Shown here: positions 59,926 to 64,000 of the stretch, one piece after another
Position numbering within the stretch: position 1 is the stretch's first letter
Layout: the number at the start of each line of letters is the position of its first letter
Origin: Talpa occidentalis
Taxonomy: Eukaryota; Chordata; Mammalia; Eulipotyphla; Talpidae
Length of the DNA: 64,000 nt
NCBI RefSeq assembly: GCF_014898055.3
Contig: NW_023604861.1
Location: forward strand, 96,226,083-96,290,082
Direction of reading: 5' to 3'
Translations under genes and position numbers: made by a program
Notes under the pieces: generated by a model
Database searches by the model: none
What the model was told of the DNA's origin: nothing
Seen by the model: only the letters and a program-made list of their open reading frames with translations

Positions 59926-60195
59926 AGGCCTCCCTGGTGGTGCAAAGGGTTAAGATGCAACCTATGAAGCTATCCACAGCCACTGAAGCATGAGTTCAAT
60001 CCCAGGCCAGGGAGCTACCCACATGGCGCAGCAGACCTGTCCTGACTCGCCTGCTGTTCCCCTCAGCAGTGTATTTCAGTCAGCCTGCCTGTTCTGTTCC
60101 CCGCTGTCTCTGGTGAATCCTCTTACCCCTCACACCTCTGGCCTGTGCCCCAATTATTGTGTGCATAACTAAATAAATCTTTAAAAAAAAAAACA
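59926..60195 (+). mobile_element. tRNA-derived SINE
   Basis: Head aggcctccctggtggtgcaa, body ctgttcccctcagcagtgta, tail aataaatctttaaaaaaa. Target-site duplications gaatgtccaaacata (59911-59925) and gaatatccaaatata (60196-60210) differ at two positions. Confidence 0.93.
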
Positions 60196-60199
60196 GAAT

Positions 60200-61115
60200 A
60201 TCCAAATATAGACCTATAGACCCAAACATACATGGCCGACCCACACCTTTTCACGAAGGTGTCAACGTAATTCAACAGAGAAAGGAAAGTCTCTCCACAA
60301 GTGGCTCTGGAACATCCAGAAATATCTATGGCAAAAAAAATGAACCTTGGGACTTGTATTTAGAATATATAAAGAAATCTTTCAACTCGATAACAAAATG
60401 ACAACCCAAATAGAAAGTAAGCAGTGGATCTGAGTAGAAATTTCTCCAAATAAGATACACAAATGGCCAACAAGTACACGTAAAGATGTTCAACATCATC
60501 AACTATCAGAGAAATGCAAATCAAAATTACAGTGAGATACCATTAATAGCAGTCCTTAGGCTGGCTATAATAAAAAAGACAGATAAAAGCAAGTGTTGGA
60601 GAGGGTACAGAGGAATCCTCATATTCTACCACTGAAGTTATAAAATGATCCAAAGCAGCCTTAAAAAAAAAGCTTGTCAGTTCCTCAAAGGTTAAACAGG
60701 GAAGTACTATGTGACCTAGCAATTACACTTTCTGGTACATACCCAAGAGAAATGAAAATAAATGTTGATACAAAACTTTGTACATGAACATTCACTGTAG
60801 CATTTTTCGTAATAGCCAAAAGTGGATGCATTCAAAGTAGAGTATATTCATATGATAGATTATTATTCACCATTTTGACACATAAGACTAAATATGGATT
60901 AACTTTGAAAATATTATGCTAAGTGAAAGAACTCAGTCACAAAAGACCACATAGCACATGATTCCGTTTATAAAAAATGTTTAGAATAGGCAAATCTATA
61001 GGGACAGAAAGTAGATTAGTGGTTGCCTAGGGTTGGAGAAAAGGGGAATTGGGTAGTGATGAAATGGATTGTGTCTGTAGTTGTACAACTCTACTAATAT
61101 ACTTGTATTAATCAC
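60200..61115 (+). mobile_element. Old L1, 3' portion
   Basis: Plus-strand L1 sequence: 'acaaatggccaacaagtaca', 'tcagagaaatgcaaatcaaa', 'acatacccaagagaaatgaa', 'aatagccaaaagtggatgca', 'ttatgctaagtgaaagaact', 'gtggttgcctagggttggag'. These are the C-terminal ORF2 and 3'UTR segments of an old L1 subfamily. Frame-disrupted throughout. Confidence 0.85.
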
Positions 61116-61139
61116 AGATCTCCAGAGAAAAGAACCAAG

Positions 61140-61190
61140 AGGATGGATGGATGGATGGAGGAATGGATGGATGGTAGATAGGTAGATGGA
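61140..61190. repeat. (ATGG)n / (GATA)n microsatellite
   Basis: Units of atgg with interspersed gata and tagg motifs directly downstream of the old L1 3' end. Confidence 0.85.
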
Positions 61191-61500
61191 TAGATAGAAG
61201 ATTTATTATGGTAATCAACTCTTACTCTTGATCTGCCATCTATAAATTGGAGAGGTTGGAAACCAGTAGTATGAGTTCTGGCCCAAGTCCAAAGGTCTGA
61301 GAACTGGGGGAGCCAGAAGAGGGATGTCCCAGATTAAGCAAAATTTCACCCTTCTGCTGCCTTCTTGTTCTATTAAGGCCCTGAATGGATTGAATGCTGA
61401 CCACTGGCATGATGAGGGAGATCTTCTTTACTTATCCTACTGCTTCAAACGCTAATGTCTTCCAGAAACACCCTCACAAACACATCCCAGAGTAATGTTT

Positions 61501-61773
61501 TTGTTTGTTTGTTTGTTTGTTTGTTTGCGTGTTTGTTTTTTTATACAAGCACTGGGTACAGTCAGAAGAAGCTCAGGAGGGTGAGAGGATTCACCAGAGC
61601 CAGATCAGAGAGCAGAACAGGCAGACTGACAAAGCACACTGCTGAGGGGAGCAGCAGGTGGCATGAGAGGTCTGCACACCATATGGGACCCTCATCAGGG
61701 GCCAGGGATCAAACCAGCGCTGCAGAGCAGCTTCACAGCCCAGCGCTTAACAACTGCGCCACCAGGGGAGACC
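61501..61773 (-). mobile_element. tRNA-derived SINE with a TTTG-rich tail
   Basis: Minus-strand copy. Its tail complement is a (TTTG)n run and it ends with the head complement (actgcgccaccaggggagac). Target-site duplications cccagagtaatgttt (61486-61500) and cccagagtgatgttt (61774-61788) differ at one base. Confidence 0.93.
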
Positions 61774-61879
61774 CCCAGAGTGATGTTTTACCAGCTATCT
61801 GGACATCCTATAGCACAGTCAAGTTGACACATAAAATTAACCACCAAAATATTTAAAAACTACTGACTCATACACTTTA

Positions 61880-63259
61880 TTTTTTTAAATAAATTTTATT
61901 TTTATATTCCTCATACAATTGCAACCCTCTTATTTTGACCCCAATCCCTCCCCTCCCTGCCCCCCACCTCCCATAGAGTGTCTCTGGTTCATAGTTGTTT
62001 GTTGATTTTGATTTTCACTTTCTTATAGTTATTCATTTTCCTGGTCCCTTATTTAAGTTTTCTAGATTCCTGCTATGAGTGAGACCATCCAGTATTTTTC
62101 TTTTTCTTTCTGGCTTATTTTGCTGAGCATGATCCCTTCCAGCGCCATCCATGTTGCTGCAAATTGCATGTGTTTATCTTTTTTGAATGCTGAGTAATAT
62201 TCCATGGTGTATATGTACCACATCTTCTTGATCCAGTCATCTATTTCTGGGCATTTGGGTTGTTTCCAAAGCTTAGCTATTGTAAACAGTGCTGCTATAA
62301 ACATAGGGGTGCAGGTGTTCTTTGGAATTGATGTTTCTGTGTCCTTTGGGTAAATACGTAGGAGTGGAATTGCTGGATCATATGGAAGCTCTATGTTTAG
62401 TAGGTCCAGAAATCTCCACACAGCTCTCCATAGTGGTTGGACCAGTTTGCACTCCCACCAACAGTGCAGGAGAGTTCCCTTTTCTCCACATCCTCACCAA
62501 CATTTGTTGTTGCTAGTTTTTTTAATATGTGCCATTCTCACTGGTGTAAGATGGTATCTCATGGTAGTTTTGATTTGCATTTCCCTGATTACAAGTGATG
62601 TTGAACATTTTCTCATATGCCTGTTGGCCATTTGCATTTCCTCTTCAGAGAAGTTTCTTTTTAGCTCTTCTGCCCATTTTTTGACAGGGTTATTTTCTTT
62701 GTTGTTGCTGAGTCTCATCAGCTCTTTGCAGATTTTTGTGATCAATCCTTTATCATTAGTGTTGTGTGCAAAAATGTTCTCCCAGTCGGAGGGGTTTCTC
62801 TTTGTTTTTGTTATTGTCTCATTTGCTGTGCAGAAGCTCTTTAATTTGATGTAGTCCCAGCTGTTGATCTTTGCCTTCGCTATCACTGCTTTGGGTGATG
62901 TGTCTGTAAAGATGTCTTTGATGTGCATATCACGTAGTGTTTCGCCTATATATCCTTCAATGTATTTTATGGTTTCAGGTCTTATGTCTAGTTCTTTAAT
63001 CCATTTTGAGTTGATTTTTGTGCATGGTGTGAGGTAGTGGTCAAGCTTCATTCTTTTGCATGTAGCGACCCAGTTTTCCCAGCGCCATTTATTGAACAAA
63101 CTTTCTTAGCTCCAATGCATATTCTTTGCTCCTTTGTCAAAGATTAGTTGACCATAAATCTGTGGGTTTATTTCTGGATTTTCTATTCGATTTCATTGGC
63201 CTGTGTTTCTGTTCTTGTTCCAATACCATGCAGTTTTGATGATTATAGCTTTGTAGTAG
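61880..63259 (-). mobile_element. 5'-truncated L1 retrotransposon, 3' end of ORF2
   Basis: A minus-strand L1 retaining the ORF2 C-terminal region and a short 3'UTR with an A-rich tail. Target-site duplications tgactcatacacttta (61864-61879) and tgactcatatacttta (63260-63275) differ at one base. From 63099 to 62062 the reading frame is continuous except for one in-frame TGA at 62494; further stops lie upstream of 63099. It shows ORF2p features such as [20 protein letters not shown] and MWYIYTMEYYSAFKKDKHMQ. It lacks the endonuclease and reverse-transcriptase domains and the 5'UTR, so it cannot move on its own. It is younger than the plus-strand L1 pieces around it. Confidence 0.93.
62062..63099 (-). 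pseudogene. L1 ORF2 C-terminal fragment, one in-frame stop
   Basis: The coding remnant within the truncated L1. Both open parts (63099-62494 and 62421-62062) are in the same frame and are separated by a TGA at a position normally occupied by Arg in the RCWRGCGEKG motif region, a probable CpG decay (CGA to TGA). There is no start codon or promoter of its own. Confidence 0.88.
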
Positions 63260-63289
63260 TGACTCATATACTTTAAATGGGTGAATTAT

Positions 63290-63703
63290 ATGGCATGTGA
63301 ATGAGGATAACTCAATAAAGGTATTTCAAAAAAATAGAAGAATCTTTGCCTTACCTCACACCACACATAAACACTAATTCAAAATGGATCATAGGCATAA
63401 ATGTAAACACTGAAACGATAAAATATCTAGAAGGAAACAAAAAGAAATCATTGCAGTTTTAGGTTATAAAGACTTTTATAACTTGATAAAAAGAAATGAT
63501 AAATTGGATTTATAACAAATTATTAAAATCAGTTCATCTAATACTGTTTGGAAAATGAACAGGTAAACCCTAGATTGGGAGAAATGTTCACAAAATATAT
63601 ATTTGACAAAAGAATCATATCCAAATTATATTCAACTCCTACAAGCCAATAATAAAAGGATAAACCATTAAATTTAAAATGATGATCAAAAAATTTGAAC
63701 AGG
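63290..63703 (+). mobile_element. Old L1 fragment, ORF2 C-terminal region
   Basis: 'ccttacctcacaccacacat', 'aattcaaaatggatcatagg', 'aaacgataaaatatctagaa' and 'caatttacacaaaagagaaa' (the last resuming after the SINE at 63978) follow the usual L1 order on the + strand. It overlaps in consensus position with 60200-61115, so at least two separate L1 insertions exist. Confidence 0.8.
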
Positions 63704-63967
63704 GGGCCTCCCCTGGTGGCTCAGGAAGTTGAGCGCAGGGCTGTGAAGCTGTCCGCAGCCTCACGGATCCCAGCAGGCGAGAATCCCACATTGCACATCA
63801 GACCTCTCCTGTCTCGCCCGCTGCTCCCCTCAGCAGTGTATTTCAGTCAGTCTGCCTGTTCTGTTCCCCACTCTGTCTCTGGTGAATCCTCTCACCTTCC
63901 CGCGCATCTGGCCTGTACTCCGGTTTTTGTATGTGTGAATAAATAAATCTTAAAAAAAAAAAAAAAC
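63704..63967 (+). mobile_element. tRNA-derived SINE at the window's right edge
   Basis: Head gggcctcccctggtggctca, body ctgctcccctcagcagtgta, tail aataaataaatcttaaaaaa. Short duplications ttgaacagg / ttgagcagg flank it. It interrupts the old L1, whose sequence resumes afterwards. Confidence 0.92.
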
Positions 63968-64000
63968 CTTGAGCAGGCAATTTACACAAAAGAGAAACAA

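Noticed and set aside
62494..63099. 201-codon open frame as a possible host gene
   Set aside because: It is the C-terminal part of L1 ORF2 inside a 5'-truncated element with target-site duplications.

Overview
This is a window of a mammalian nuclear genome: split genes with GT-AG introns, tRNA-derived SINEs, LINE-1 copies, decayed MIR, MER5A-like and LTR-like repeats, microsatellites and one CpG island. No microbial, plasmid, phage or CRISPR content is visible. The young SINE family (nine copies) has a tRNA-like head, a body containing 'ctgctcccctcagcagtgta', and an AATAAA-rich tail. I do not recognise it as Alu, B1/B2, CAN, ERE, bovine or vespertilionid VES. I therefore infer a placental mammal that is neither primate nor rodent, perhaps a bat or another laurasiatherian, and do not name a species.

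Layout. Positions 1-11,850 hold the 3' end of PAX8 on the + strand: three terminal coding exons (2708-2809, 9184-9270, 10691-10767) and a 3'UTR of about 1.1 kb ending after an AATAAA at 11828. Positions 11,850-24,270 are intergenic, with a SINE pair, microsatellites and a few patches that look like conserved non-coding DNA. Positions 24,275-56,430 hold PSD4 (EFA6B) on the - strand, tail-to-tail with PAX8. Fifteen coding exons could be chained with consistent splice phases into a 971-residue protein (a disordered N-terminal half, a Sec7 ARF6-GEF domain, a PH domain and a C-terminal coiled coil). It has a 1.36 kb 3'UTR, a 16.8 kb first intron and a CpG-island first exon ending at 55964. Positions 56,430-64,000 are upstream of PSD4 and are mostly repeats, including old + strand L1 fragments interrupted by younger SINEs and by a 5'-truncated L1 on the - strand.

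The two genes are not functionally coupled. PAX8 is a paired-box transcription factor of thyroid, kidney and Mullerian tissue. PSD4 is a membrane-associated guanine-nucleotide exchange factor for ARF6. Their adjacency matches the known PSD4-PAX8 neighbourhood of human 2q14. I found no undescribed multi-gene system. The most interesting items are structural: a 33-bp tandem duplication abutting the PSD4 exon-1 splice donor; a very young SINE 73 bp from a PSD4 donor whose antisense tail would encode a hydrophobic segment if that intron were retained; a possible second PSD4 promoter near 44.5 kb; and nested retrotransposons at the right edge.
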